DNA of 64,000 bases, taken from NCBI RefSeq assembly GCF_030373445.1, contig NZ_JAUCYU010000003.1:372001-436000 (forward strand), given 5' to 3'. Shown here piece by piece: positions 1 to 9,068 of the stretch. A program made the translations under genes and the position numbers. How positions within the stretch are numbered: position 1 is the stretch's first letter; every line of letters starts with the position of its first letter. This DNA comes from Roseovarius sp. (GTDB lineage: Bacteria > Pseudomonadota > Alphaproteobacteria > Rhodobacterales > Rhodobacteraceae). The notes beneath the pieces were generated by a model that saw only the letters and a program-made list of their open reading frames with translations, was not told the origin of the DNA and searched no databases.

Positions 1-824
1 CACGGCCGGCCGGTGACGTGGCCGGGCAGGTACTGCTTGCCGAAATGCTCGTTCGTGGTCCATGTCCGCCCGGTCAGCTCGGGGTCGTAGAACTCGCGCT
101 TGCTGTCCCAGTAGCCGGCATGGTTGGTGAACTCGATATCGGTGCCTTCGGGGTCGACGATGCGGGCGCGCTTGCAGGTGCGCACGCGGTCCCATGTCCA
201 GCGGTCGATGGCGTTCAGCACCTCGATCGGCATGGTATGCGCCGGCGAGGCCAGGATTTCCGGCGTGATGAACGGCATGCGCTGGATCTTGATGTGACGT
301 TCGGCCAGCACCGGGCCGCCATAGCCCATCAGGATCTTGTCATAGGCCTGTTCCTTCTCGGCCTCTTCCCACCAGTCCATCCATTCCGCCAGCTCGCGGG
401 TGCGGAACAGGTAGTAATCCACCTCGTCCGTGCCGATCCACTGGGGCACCGGGCCGCGGTCGATCTTCTTGATCTCGTACTTCACCCCGTATTTCTCGAG
501 GATCTTCTGGCAGGCCCGGATCACCAGGTCGGAATGCCAGTTGTCGACCCGCAGAAGCACGCGCTCGCCCGGTTTCAGATCCCAGCAGGCGTTGAGCCCG
601 TGGTTGTAGGGGCGCTGCGCCACATGCTCGAGGTAGGGCAGCAACTGGTCGGGGTCCGTCACCTCGACGAAGGGCGGGCAGCGCGGCGGTCGCGTCTCGA
701 TCAGCGGCGGGCGGTCGAAGCTGGGCACCGCCTTGGGGCGCGCGGCGATCCGCTCGCGGCCCGGCGTCGCGCCAAGCGCGTGCGGCGGGCGTTCGGCGGC
801 GATACGGGTGAAATCCTCTGGCAT
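1..824 (-). CDS. Hypothetical protein, possibly M29 leucyl-aminopeptidase/NicX-like (partial; C-terminus beyond window)
   Basis: Minus-strand reading gives a continuous protein MPEDFTRIAAERPPHALGATPGRERIAARPKAVPSFDRPPLIETRPPRCPPF... with no stop to the window edge. It starts 16 bp past the end of the co-directional upstream gene. Family assignment is weak. Confidence 0.6.
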   Translation of the reverse strand, partial: MPEDFTRIAAERPPHALGATPGRERIAARPKAVPSFDRPPLIETRPPRCPPFVEVTDPDQLLPYLEHVAQRPYNHGLNACWDLKPGERVLLRVDNWHSDLVIRACQKILEKYGVKYEIKKIDRGPVPQWIGTDEVDYYLFRTRELAEWMDWWEEAEKEQAYDKILMGYGGPVLAERHIKIQRMPFITPEILASPAHTMPIEVLNAIDRWTWDRVRTCKRARIVDPEGTDIEFTNHAGYWDSKREFYDPELTGRTWTTNEHFGKQYLPGHVTGRP

Positions 825-840
825 CCTGGTCTTCCTTAAC

Positions 841-1734
841 TCATTCCGCGGCGCTGGCCCGGATATCCATCAGCAGGAACTTCTCCTGCTGGTTCTCGAT
901 TTCCTCGAACCCAATGAAATCCTTGAAATCGCCCATGCTCATGACCGGATGCGGCAGGTCGCCGGTGTTCAGGTCGGCCATCAGCTTGGCGTAATTGTCC
1001 TGCATCGCCTGCGCGGCGGACATCAGGCCCACCAGCGGGTAAGTCGCAAGCCCCGCGATCTCGCGGATCTGGTCGGCGGTGATGTCCTTTTCCAGCCAGC
1101 CGAGGATCTGCAGCGACAGCGGCACGCCCGCCGCCTCGCGCAGTTGCTTGAGGCTGTCGAGATCGGTGAAGGTCTTGCTGATCGGCTGCACGAGATCGGC
1201 GCCCGCCTCGACATAGAGCTTCGCGCGTTCGATGGCGCCCGATACGGTGGGCGCGTCGGTGCGGGCGATGATCAGCGTGTCGGGGTTCCTGCGGGCCGAC
1301 ACGGCAGCGCGGATCTTGCCCGCCTGTTCATGCGCGGGCAGGATTTCCACCTGGTTCGCCACGGCGGGGCAACGCTTGGGGGCGAGCTGATCCTCGAAGA
1401 TCATCGCAGCGACGCCCGCGTGCTCGAACTCCCGCACCGTGCGCATGACGTTGATGGCGTTGCCATAGCCGGTATCGGCATCGGCAATGACCGGGATGTT
1501 GACGGCGTTTGCCACGTTGCGCACCACGCCGAGGTTCTCGGTCATGGTGTAGAGCTCGACATCAGGGAAGCCGAAATTCGTGGCCGACAGCGCGAAGCCC
1601 GAGGTCATGACCGCCGGCGCCCCCGCCTTCTCGGCCAGCATGGCCGACATCGCATCGAAGCAGCCGGCCACGAACTGTGTCTCGCCCGCGCGGGCCTTGG
1701 CTGCGAAGTCTCGTTTCACGTCATCGTTAATCAT
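841..1734 (-). CDS. PEP mutase/isocitrate lyase superfamily lyase (methylisocitrate- or dimethylmalate-lyase-like)
   Basis: 297 aa; MTSGFALSATNFGFPD, PVIADADTGYGN, FEDQLAPKRCP typical of the PEPM/ICL superfamily. Confidence 0.85.
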   Translation of the reverse strand: MINDDVKRDFAAKARAGETQFVAGCFDAMSAMLAEKAGAPAVMTSGFALSATNFGFPDVELYTMTENLGVVRNVANAVNIPVIADADTGYGNAINVMRTVREFEHAGVAAMIFEDQLAPKRCPAVANQVEILPAHEQAGKIRAAVSARRNPDTLIIARTDAPTVSGAIERAKLYVEAGADLVQPISKTFTDLDSLKQLREAAGVPLSLQILGWLEKDITADQIREIAGLATYPLVGLMSAAQAMQDNYAKLMADLNTGDLPHPVMSMGDFKDFIGFEEIENQQEKFLLMDIRASAAE

Positions 1735-1737
1735 GGG

Positions 1738-2253
1738 TCAGGCCTCCTCGCCTTCACGTGCATGCAGGTATCCGACGATTCCGCCGGCCTCCAGCATTTG
1801 CTTGTCGCTCTCGCTGAGCGGTTCGATGGGCAGTTCCGTCCCCGCCGTCAGGTTTCGCAGAACACCCGCGGCCCAATCGACCTCGATCTCGTCCCAGCGG
1901 CTGACCGCGCCGATGATGCCGGGGCAGATCACCTGCGGAAAGCCCATCGCGATCTCGCCGCGCCAGTAGCCGGGCGAGAAGCTTTCGCCGATCACGCCGC
2001 CGATGCCCAGCTTGCGCATGCCGATCATCGGCGGGTAATGCGGGTGGCCGTAGCCGAAATTGTGGTTGCCCACGAGCAGGTCGCCCGGCTGCACCTTTTC
2101 CGCAAAGTCGGGGTCGTCGGCGGCCATGCACAGCTTGGCCAGCTCGTCGGGGTCCTTGATCTTGATGTTCTTCACGCCGACGATCTGGTCGACGTCGAAA
2201 TCCTCGTCCTCGAAGATCCAGGCCACGCGCCCCCTGAGGTTGGCCAGCGTCAT
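1738..2253 (-). CDS. Aconitase/isopropylmalate-isomerase small-subunit-like hydratase (LeuD/DmdB-like)
   Basis: MTLANLRGRVAWIFEDEDFDVDQIVGVKNI...GNHNFGYGHPHYPPM...GVIGESFSPGYWRGEIAMGFP; overlaps the large subunit by 4 bp. Confidence 0.85.
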   Translation of the reverse strand: MTLANLRGRVAWIFEDEDFDVDQIVGVKNIKIKDPDELAKLCMAADDPDFAEKVQPGDLLVGNHNFGYGHPHYPPMIGMRKLGIGGVIGESFSPGYWRGEIAMGFPQVICPGIIGAVSRWDEIEVDWAAGVLRNLTAGTELPIEPLSESDKQMLEAGGIVGYLHAREGEEA

Positions 2254-3533
2254 GACGGCACCTTTTCCTTGGCCGCGGCCAGGTAGGGGCGCGGATCGGC
2301 GATCTTGCCCTCGATGGCAGAGGCCGCGACGGCCGCCGCGTTGACGATGTAGATGTCGCTGTCGGGCGACCCCATCCGCCCGCGCACGTTGAGCGTGCCG
2401 GTCGAAACCGCCTTCTGCCCCTCGCGCATCGCGCCCATGCGGCCGAAGCAGTAATCGCAGGAGGACGAGCTGATGAAGGCGCCCGCGTTGATCAGGCGGT
2501 TGAGGATCCCTTTCGAGGCCGCCTCCTCCATGATCTCCTGGCTGGTCGGGATCACGTAAAGCTGGAACCCGTCCTTGATCCGGCGGCCTTCCAGCACGTC
2601 GGCGGCCAGTGCCAGGTCCTCGACGCGACCGGAGGCGCAGGAACCGAGATAGCCCACCTGCACCTCGGTGCCCGCCACCTCGCTCAGGTCGCGGGTGTTG
2701 GCCGGGCTGGGCGGGATCACGGCGACGGGTTCGAGGTTGGTGATGTCGATCTCGTGCCGCGCGTGGTAGTTTGCGTCGGGGTCCGAGAAGAGCGGTTCGA
2801 TATCCAGCTTCTGGCGCTCGCGCATGTAGGCCAGCGCCTTCTCGTCGGGGTTGTTGATGGCCGTGATGGCGCCGGTGAACATGGCCAGGCAGTTGATCGT
2901 CTGCCGCGCCTCCAGCGACATCGCCTCGATCGCCGGGCCGCCGATCTCCATCACCATGCCGCGACAGGCGCGGGGCCCGAGCTCGCGCACGATATGGTGG
3001 AACACGTCGCGCGAGGTCACGCCCATCTGCAATTCGCCGGTGATGTCGATTCGCACCGTCTCGGGCACCTGGAACTTGATCCGCTCCTTCACGAACGCCT
3101 CGAGCAGGTGGCGCCGCACGCCGATGGCCAGCGTGCCGAAGGTGCCCAGCTGCGAGATATGCCCGTCGAAATGCACCACGAAAGCGCCGGGCGTGGCATA
3201 GCCCAGCTCGGCCGCGACCTGGTGGCCGATGCCCTTGCGCTCGTAGACGGGCACGTTGTTCTTCTTGCCCCAGCTGCGGGTGCCTTCGTGCAGGTCCTCT
3301 TCCGCCGCGGTGGCGGTGGGCACCATGTGGTCGATGAACAGCGCGTAGCGGTCGGGCTCGGCCACCTTCTCGATGCCGAACTCCTCTTCCATCTGGCGGA
3401 AGATCACGTCGGTGTAGCCCGGGAAATCGTAGGCGATGACGAAATCCGGCTTGGCGAGCAATTCGTCGCCGGCCCGCGCTTCGGTTTTGCCCGACACGCG
3501 GGCGAGAATCTTTTCGGCTATGGTGAAGCCCAT
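2250..3533 (-). CDS. Aconitase/isopropylmalate-isomerase large-subunit-like hydratase (LeuC/DmdA-like)
   Basis: MGFTIAEKILARVSGKTEARAGDELLAKPDFVIAYDFPGY...; contains GSCASGRVEDLALAADVL and SSSCDYCFGRMGAM, LeuC-type FeS/active-site motifs. Confidence 0.85.
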   Translation of the reverse strand: MGFTIAEKILARVSGKTEARAGDELLAKPDFVIAYDFPGYTDVIFRQMEEEFGIEKVAEPDRYALFIDHMVPTATAAEEDLHEGTRSWGKKNNVPVYERKGIGHQVAAELGYATPGAFVVHFDGHISQLGTFGTLAIGVRRHLLEAFVKERIKFQVPETVRIDITGELQMGVTSRDVFHHIVRELGPRACRGMVMEIGGPAIEAMSLEARQTINCLAMFTGAITAINNPDEKALAYMRERQKLDIEPLFSDPDANYHARHEIDITNLEPVAVIPPSPANTRDLSEVAGTEVQVGYLGSCASGRVEDLALAADVLEGRRIKDGFQLYVIPTSQEIMEEAASKGILNRLINAGAFISSSSCDYCFGRMGAMREGQKAVSTGTLNVRGRMGSPDSDIYIVNAAAVAASAIEGKIADPRPYLAAAKEKVPS

Positions 3534-3606
3534 GCTCCGACCTCCCTTCGGATTGGCTGAGCGCAATCGTGAGCCTTCTTGGCCCACAAGTCAACTAACA
3601 ACACAA

Positions 3607-3623
3607 ATTTCATCTGGTGAAAT
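3607..3623. promoter_or_regulatory. Candidate IclR operator, site 1 (ATTTCATCTGGTGAAAT)
   Basis: Dyad ATTTCA-N5-TGAAAT upstream of the hydratase operon; near-identical to the site at 4430-4446. Confidence 0.65.
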
Positions 3624-3624
3624 G

Positions 3625-4419
3625 CTAGATGGCCAGGCCCCGCACCGCGTTGCGCATGTCGGTGACAGCGGTCTGCATTTTCTCCAGGTGGACGGCCTGC
3701 GCCGCCCCGACATAGTTCGGCGTCAGCCCGCCGGACGAGATCGCGCCAAGCAGCCGGCCGTCGTCATCCAGCAGCGGCACCGCCATGGCCGAGATCCCCT
3801 CGACGATCTCGTCATGCTTGACGATGAACCCCTTTTCGCGGGCGCGGGCGATCTCGGCGCGCAGCGTCTTTTCCTCTCCGGCCTCGAGCTTGAGCGGGCC
3901 GGACAGGATTCGCTCCTGCTCCTCTTCTGACATGTGTGCAAGCAGCACGCGCGGCCCGGTGCCCCGGTCGAACGAGCGGATTTCCCCCACGGCCCACCAG
4001 CGCACCTCGATCGCCTGCCCGCCGTTGTGACAGGCCTGGCAGAGCGCGACGTCGCCCTCGACCGTCGACAGGTAGATCGTGGTTTGCGTGTCTTTCGCCA
4101 GCTGAAGCAGCCGGTCATCCACTAGGTTGATCAAGGTCAGTGATTCGGGCACCGCCCGGGCCAGTTCCAGAAGCCCCGCCGACGCGCTGTAGAGCCCGGA
4201 CGCAGGATCCTGGAACACCAGCCCCTCGTCCCTCAGCGTCACGAGAATGCGGCGGGTCGTGCCCGCGTCGAGCCCCGTCTCGCGCACGATTTCATTGAGC
4301 GCCCGGTGGGGATGCGCCCGCGAGAACGCCCTCAGGATCGCAACCGCGCGAGAGATGGATCTCACCCGCGGAAGGGTTGCGCCATGCTGCCCTCGCAACT
4401 TTACCGCGTCATTTGCCAT
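3625..4419 (-). CDS. IclR family transcriptional regulator
   Basis: MANDAVKLRGQHGATLPRVRSISRAVAILRAFSRAHPHRALNEIVRETGLDAGTTRRILVTLRDEGLV (IclR wHTH) plus IclR ligand domain. Confidence 0.92.
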   Translation of the reverse strand: MANDAVKLRGQHGATLPRVRSISRAVAILRAFSRAHPHRALNEIVRETGLDAGTTRRILVTLRDEGLVFQDPASGLYSASAGLLELARAVPESLTLINLVDDRLLQLAKDTQTTIYLSTVEGDVALCQACHNGGQAIEVRWWAVGEIRSFDRGTGPRVLLAHMSEEEQERILSGPLKLEAGEEKTLRAEIARAREKGFIVKHDEIVEGISAMAVPLLDDDGRLLGAISSGGLTPNYVGAAQAVHLEKMQTAVTDMRNAVRGLAI

Positions 4420-4429
4420 TTTGCTCCCC

Positions 4430-4446
4430 TTTTCACCTGATGAAAT
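4430..4446. promoter_or_regulatory. Candidate IclR operator, site 2 (TTTTCACCTGATGAAAT)
   Basis: Reverse complement ATTTCATCAGGTGAAAA matches site 1 at 15/17; located in the iclR/dctP divergent intergenic region. Confidence 0.65.
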
Positions 4447-4531
4447 ATAAATTGACTGTTGACACAACGCAATCCTCTCGTGCGATATTCGGCACGACTG
4501 GCCGCATCGGCCTGAACAGGGAGGAATATCC

Positions 4532-5608
4532 ATGAAACACATGATCAGGGGGCTTGTCGCCCCCGCACTCGTATCGGCAGGGCTCGTCACCGCGGCCCTG
4601 ACCACGGCCGCAGAGGCGCAGACCCGCGAATTGCGATTCGCGGAATTCGGCCCGAATGCCGGCGCCCGGGCGGGCGGCCTCGTCTGGCTCGACGAGGAAC
4701 TGCGCAAGCGCACCGATGGCGAGCTTGGCCTCGACATCATCTGGGGCGGCGCCCTTGTCGGCGCGTCCGGCGCGGCACAGGCCATCTCCGACGGCGTGGC
4801 CGACATGGGCTCGATCGTTCCGGTCTACGCCCCGGGCGAGCTTGTGGTCTACGAGGTCGTCGACACCGGCGAGATCGCCGACGAGTATGCAGGGATGATG
4901 GCCGCCTACGAGCTGATGACGACGCATCCCGACGCGCTGAAGGAAGCCGAGGATTTCAACGTCAAGTACTTCGGCAACTACACCACCGGCCCGACCCAGC
5001 TTCTGACGCGTGACAAGGCGGTCCGCAGCCTCGAGGATCTCGAGGGCCTCACGATCCGCACCACCGGCGCCCACGTGCCGGCGCTCGAAGCCTATGGCGC
5101 GGCCACCGTGTCGATGTCGCAGCCCAAGGTCTACGAGGCGCTGTCGAACGGCTCGGTCGACGGCTCGACCACCTATTACTACGTGGTCAACGGCTACAAG
5201 CAGTACGAGGTCGCCGACTACATGACCGAAACCGGGCTCGGCCAAACGCTGGGCTTCGGGATCATCATGAACAAGCAGACCTTCGAAAGCCTGTCGCCCG
5301 AGCACCAGGAAATCGTCGAGGAGCTTGGCCGCGACTTCACGCTGGAGATGGCGGAAATCATGGCCAACTCGCGCATCGAAACCAAGGCCAAGCTAGCCGA
5401 GGGCATCGACGGCAAGAAGGTCGAGATGATCGACGCCCCGGAAGAGATGCGCCAGGCGCTGATCGAGGAAGCCCTGAAGGACAACGTCAACTGGGTCGAG
5501 AAGGCGAACGCCAAGGGGCTCGAGGGCGAGACGATCTCGCAGGACTGGCTCGCGCTGGCCGAGAAGTACCGCAAGGAAGTCGAAGAAAACGGCTATCCCT
5601 GGGACTGA
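4532..5608 (+). CDS. TRAP transporter substrate-binding protein (DctP family)
   Basis: Signal peptide; LRFAEFGPNAGARAGGLVWLDEELRKRTDGELGLDIIWGGALVGASGAAQAISDGVADMGS; LEDLEGLTIRTTG. Confidence 0.92.
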   Translation: MKHMIRGLVAPALVSAGLVTAALTTAAEAQTRELRFAEFGPNAGARAGGLVWLDEELRKRTDGELGLDIIWGGALVGASGAAQAISDGVADMGSIVPVYAPGELVVYEVVDTGEIADEYAGMMAAYELMTTHPDALKEAEDFNVKYFGNYTTGPTQLLTRDKAVRSLEDLEGLTIRTTGAHVPALEAYGAATVSMSQPKVYEALSNGSVDGSTTYYYVVNGYKQYEVADYMTETGLGQTLGFGIIMNKQTFESLSPEHQEIVEELGRDFTLEMAEIMANSRIETKAKLAEGIDGKKVEMIDAPEEMRQALIEEALKDNVNWVEKANAKGLEGETISQDWLALAEKYRKEVEENGYPWD

Positions 5609-5632
5609 TCCCGCTCCTCTAACGGCACATGG

Positions 5633-5669
5633 CGCCGGGCACTCGATCGAACGGGTGCCCGGCGTTTTT
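5633..5669 (+). terminator. Stem-loop with T5 tract between dctP and dctQ
   Basis: CGCCGGGCAC ... GTGCCCGGCG TTTTT, perfect 10-bp stem. Confidence 0.85.
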
Positions 5670-5711
5670 GAAATCCCTTCCCTCTCCGCACAGCTTTAAG
5701 GTGTCGCACCC

Positions 5712-6254
5712 ATGACTTCCGTAGGCACGAGCGTCCGCAAGGCCCAGTCGTTGCTAGAAACCCTTGCCATGATCCTTGCGGGGATCGTCCTGCTGACGAT
5801 GGGCCTGATCATCGTCGCCTCGATCCTTGGCAAGCTCCTGTTCCTCAGGCCCATTCCCGACGACCTGCTGATGGTGGGTCTTCTGAACGTGGCGGTGATC
5901 GTCCTGCCGCTGGCCTACGTGGAACGGATGCGCGGCCATATCACCGTGACCGTCACCACCGATTGGCTGGGCACGCGCGCACTGGGGGCGCTGCGGGTGT
6001 TCGGCGCGCTGGCAATGGCGGTGTTCTTCGGCGGAATCGGCATCATGGTGGCCGGGCGCATGCCGAGCGAGATTGCCAAGGGCGCCTATTACGACGGTGT
6101 GCTGCAAGTGCCGACATGGCCGATGAAAGCGGTGTTCGGCGCCGCCATCCTGCTGTTCGTCGCCCGCCTTGTCCTGAGCATGATCGACGGCGTCCATACC
6201 ATCGTCACCGGTCGGGATGACGCCCCCACCGAAACCACCAACGAAGAGGTCTGA
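5712..6254 (+). CDS. TRAP transporter small permease (DctQ)
   Basis: 180 aa, four hydrophobic segments, between dctP and dctM. Confidence 0.88.
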   Translation: MTSVGTSVRKAQSLLETLAMILAGIVLLTMGLIIVASILGKLLFLRPIPDDLLMVGLLNVAVIVLPLAYVERMRGHITVTVTTDWLGTRALGALRVFGALAMAVFFGGIGIMVAGRMPSEIAKGAYYDGVLQVPTWPMKAVFGAAILLFVARLVLSMIDGVHTIVTGRDDAPTETTNEEV

Positions 6255-6257
6255 CCC

Positions 6258-7601
6258 ATGGATCCGCTTATGGTCGGCCTTGTCGCGCTTGGCATCACCA
6301 TCCTGCTTCTGGCCATCCGCGTGCCCATCGCGGCCGCGCTCGGCATTTCCGCCTCGGTCGGCGTGTTCATCATCTTCTCGTGGCGCCCCGGGGCCGAGTT
6401 CATGCCGGAATACGCCTGGCGCCCCACCCTGTCGCTGATCGCGAACGGGCCCTACGACTTCCTCAAGAGCTACAGCCTTGCCACCGTGCCGCTATTCGTG
6501 CTGATGGGGCACCTGGCCTACGAGGCCGGGTTCACCACGGATGTCTACCGCGCCGCACGCCTTTGGCTCGCGAAGCTGCCGGGCGGCGTGGCGATGGCCT
6601 CGGTCGTCGGTTGCGGCGGGTTCTCGGCGATCACCGGCTCGTCGGTGGCCTGCGCGGCGGCGATGGGGCGCATCGCGATCCCGGAAATGCTGAAATTCGG
6701 CTACTCCAAGCCGCTCGCCACCGGGTCGGTCGCCATCGGCGGCACGCTGGGCTCGCTGATCCCGCCCTCGATCCTGTTCATCCTTTACGGCGTCTTCGCC
6801 GAGCAATCCATCGCCCGCCTGTTCATGGCGGCGATCGTGCCCGGCCTCCTGTCGCTGCTGGCCTACCTGATGGTGATCTTCCTGTGGGCCAAGCTCAAAC
6901 CCTCCGCCGCGCCGCGCCCCGAAGAAACCATCTCGGCCCGCGACCGCTGGCAGAGCCTCGGGAACTGCTGGTCCATCGTGGCGCTGTTCGTCGTGGTGAT
7001 CGGCGGCATCTACGCCGGTTTCTTCACCCCGTCCGAAGCCGCCGGCGTCGGCGCCATCTCGGCGCTGGTCCTCGGCCTCGTCCTCGGCCGGCTGAACTTC
7101 AAACGCATCGTCTCGGCCCTGCGGGAAAGCGTGTTCCAGTCATCGATGATCTTCGCCATCGCCGTGGCGGGCAAGATCTACGTCAGCTTCATCGCCCTCA
7201 CCGGCCTCTCGGGCGCCATCGGCGACTGGATCGCCGCGTCGGAGGTGTCGATGGTGGCGGTGCTGCTGCTGATCGTGCTGTTCTACCTCGTGCTGGGTAT
7301 GTTCCTCGACCCGATCGGGATCATCCTGCTGACCCTGCCGCTCACCATTCCGATCGTCAGCGGCTACGACCTGTCGCTGATCTGGTTCGGCGTGCTGGTG
7401 ATCAAGCTGCTGGAAATCGGGCTGGTGACGCCACCCATCGGGCTGAACGTCTTCGTGATCAAGTCGATCCTGGGCGACAAGGTGCGGCTGGAATCGATCT
7501 TCGCGGGGATTTCGCTGTTCCTGATCGCCGAAGTCGTCGTGCTGGCGCTGATTGCCGCGATACCGGCGATATCGCTATGGCTGCCCTCGGTGCTCATGTA
7601 A
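6258..7601 (+). CDS. TRAP transporter large permease (DctM)
   Basis: 447 aa polytopic; GCGGFSAITGSSVACAAAMGRIAIPEMLKFGYSKPLATGSVAIGGTLGSLIPPSI. Confidence 0.93.
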   Translation: MDPLMVGLVALGITILLLAIRVPIAAALGISASVGVFIIFSWRPGAEFMPEYAWRPTLSLIANGPYDFLKSYSLATVPLFVLMGHLAYEAGFTTDVYRAARLWLAKLPGGVAMASVVGCGGFSAITGSSVACAAAMGRIAIPEMLKFGYSKPLATGSVAIGGTLGSLIPPSILFILYGVFAEQSIARLFMAAIVPGLLSLLAYLMVIFLWAKLKPSAAPRPEETISARDRWQSLGNCWSIVALFVVVIGGIYAGFFTPSEAAGVGAISALVLGLVLGRLNFKRIVSALRESVFQSSMIFAIAVAGKIYVSFIALTGLSGAIGDWIAASEVSMVAVLLLIVLFYLVLGMFLDPIGIILLTLPLTIPIVSGYDLSLIWFGVLVIKLLEIGLVTPPIGLNVFVIKSILGDKVRLESIFAGISLFLIAEVVVLALIAAIPAISLWLPSVLM

Positions 7602-7607
7602 ACCTTG

Positions 7608-7639
7608 GCCGGCCGGCTTTCCGATGGAAACCGGCCGGC
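7608..7639. terminator. Bidirectional stem-loop between convergent dctM and mvaA
   Basis: GCCGGCCGG-C-TTTCC GAT GGAAA-CCGGCCGGC. Confidence 0.65.
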
Positions 7640-7643
7640 AAGA

Positions 7644-8954
7644 TCACTGGTCGCTGCCGGATTTGAGCAGCTCCTTCGCGCGGCCCACGGTCACGTCGCC
7701 CAGCGCCGCAAGCTCGCCCGCCACCCGGTCAACCTCCATTCCGGTCGCCCCGGCAAGGATCGCGATGTTGCGCGCGTGGAGCGTCATGTGCCCCTTCTGG
7801 ATCCCCTCGGTCGCCAGCGCCCGCAGCGCGGCCATGTTCTGCGCCAGCCCGACTGCCGCCGTGACCTCTGCCAGCTCGCCGGCCGAGCCAACATCCATCA
7901 GCTTGATCGCGGCCTGCGCCGAGGGGTGCGTCTTGGTCGCGCCGCCAACCAGCCCGAGCGCAAGTGGAAGCTCGATCGAGCCGACCAGCTTGCCGGAGGT
8001 CGCAACCTCCCACCGCGTCAGCGAGGAATACCGCCCCGAGCGCGCGGCATAGCTGTGGGCGCCGGCCTCGATCGCCCGCCAGTCGTTGCCGGTGGCCACG
8101 ACGACCGGGTCGATACCGTTCATGATGCCCTTGTTGTGGGTCGCCGCGCGGTACGGGTCGATGATAGCCAGCGCACAGGCCTCCTCGATGCCGCGCGCCA
8201 CATCGGTGCCCTTCAGCGTCGCCGTATCCAGCACCGCCGGGTCCAGTTCGACCTTGGCCCGCACCAGCCGGAGGTCGGCAAGGTTGGACAGGATCCGAAG
8301 TCGCACCGTGCCCCCCGCAATCGCCTCGACATCGGGCGCCAGCGCCTCGGCCATGGTGTTGACCGTGTTGGCCCCCATGGCGTCGCGCACGTCGACGAGG
8401 ATATGCATGACGACCATCGGCCCGACCGGCGTCGACTCGAAGACATGCACTTCCACATCCCGGCATCCGCCGCCAAGCTCGACCAGCACGGGGTCGCGGG
8501 TGTTGGCCTTGTCGATCAGCCGCTGCTTCTCCTCGAGAAGCCGCTGGCGTGCGCCGAACGGGTCGGAGATCCGCAAGACCTGGATCTGCGCGCGCATGAT
8601 CGGCCGGTCCGACGCGGCGGTAAACCCGCCCTGCCCCCGCGCGATCTTGGCCATGTAGGACGCCGCCGCGACGACCGAAGGCTCTTCGACGGCCATGGGA
8701 ACGAGGTAATCCTTGCCGTTGACGACGAAATTCGTCGCCACCCCCATGGGCAACTCGAACTTGCCGACGACATTCTCGATCATCCCGTTGGCAAGTTGGA
8801 TCGGCAGGATGTCGGCGCCCGACAATATGCGCTCATCCTCCTGGTTGAGACCGGTGGCCCGGCAAATCGCGCTCCGGCGTTCTGCGGGTTCCATGTTGCG
8901 CATTCCGTCGACGCGGGAACGCCCCTTGGCGGTGCTGGCGGGTTCGTCCATCAA
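7644..8954 (-). CDS. mvaA: Hydroxymethylglutaryl-CoA reductase, class II (degradative type)
   Basis: [58 protein letters not shown]; class II length (436 aa). Confidence 0.9.
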   Translation of the reverse strand: MMDEPASTAKGRSRVDGMRNMEPAERRSAICRATGLNQEDERILSGADILPIQLANGMIENVVGKFELPMGVATNFVVNGKDYLVPMAVEEPSVVAAASYMAKIARGQGGFTAASDRPIMRAQIQVLRISDPFGARQRLLEEKQRLIDKANTRDPVLVELGGGCRDVEVHVFESTPVGPMVVMHILVDVRDAMGANTVNTMAEALAPDVEAIAGGTVRLRILSNLADLRLVRAKVELDPAVLDTATLKGTDVARGIEEACALAIIDPYRAATHNKGIMNGIDPVVVATGNDWRAIEAGAHSYAARSGRYSSLTRWEVATSGKLVGSIELPLALGLVGGATKTHPSAQAAIKLMDVGSAGELAEVTAAVGLAQNMAALRALATEGIQKGHMTLHARNIAILAGATGMEVDRVAGELAALGDVTVGRAKELLKSGSDQ

Positions 8955-9027
8955 ATCCTCCCCTTTGCTTTCTGATACGGGAAGTGGTAGCGCGCCTTAA
9001 GGGACAGTTGGATCGCACACAACCAAT

Positions 9028-9053
9028 GTGTACCAGTGGATTTACTGGGACAC
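9028..9053. promoter_or_regulatory. Candidate MocR operator (26-bp dyad)
   Basis: GTGTACCAGT-N6-ACTGGGACAC, arms 9/10 complementary, between divergent mvaA and mocR. Confidence 0.6.
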
Positions 9054-9068
9054 TTGAGGGAGGACACG

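Noticed and set aside
733-2286. 517-aa plus-strand ORF
   Set aside because: Antisense to the PEPM/ICL lyase and LeuD-like genes; no domain features.
1738-3594. 618-aa minus-strand ORF suggesting a LeuC-LeuD fusion
   Set aside because: Only its C-terminal ~170 aa are LeuD-like. The N-terminal part is an out-of-frame reading of the separate large-subunit gene (2250-3533).
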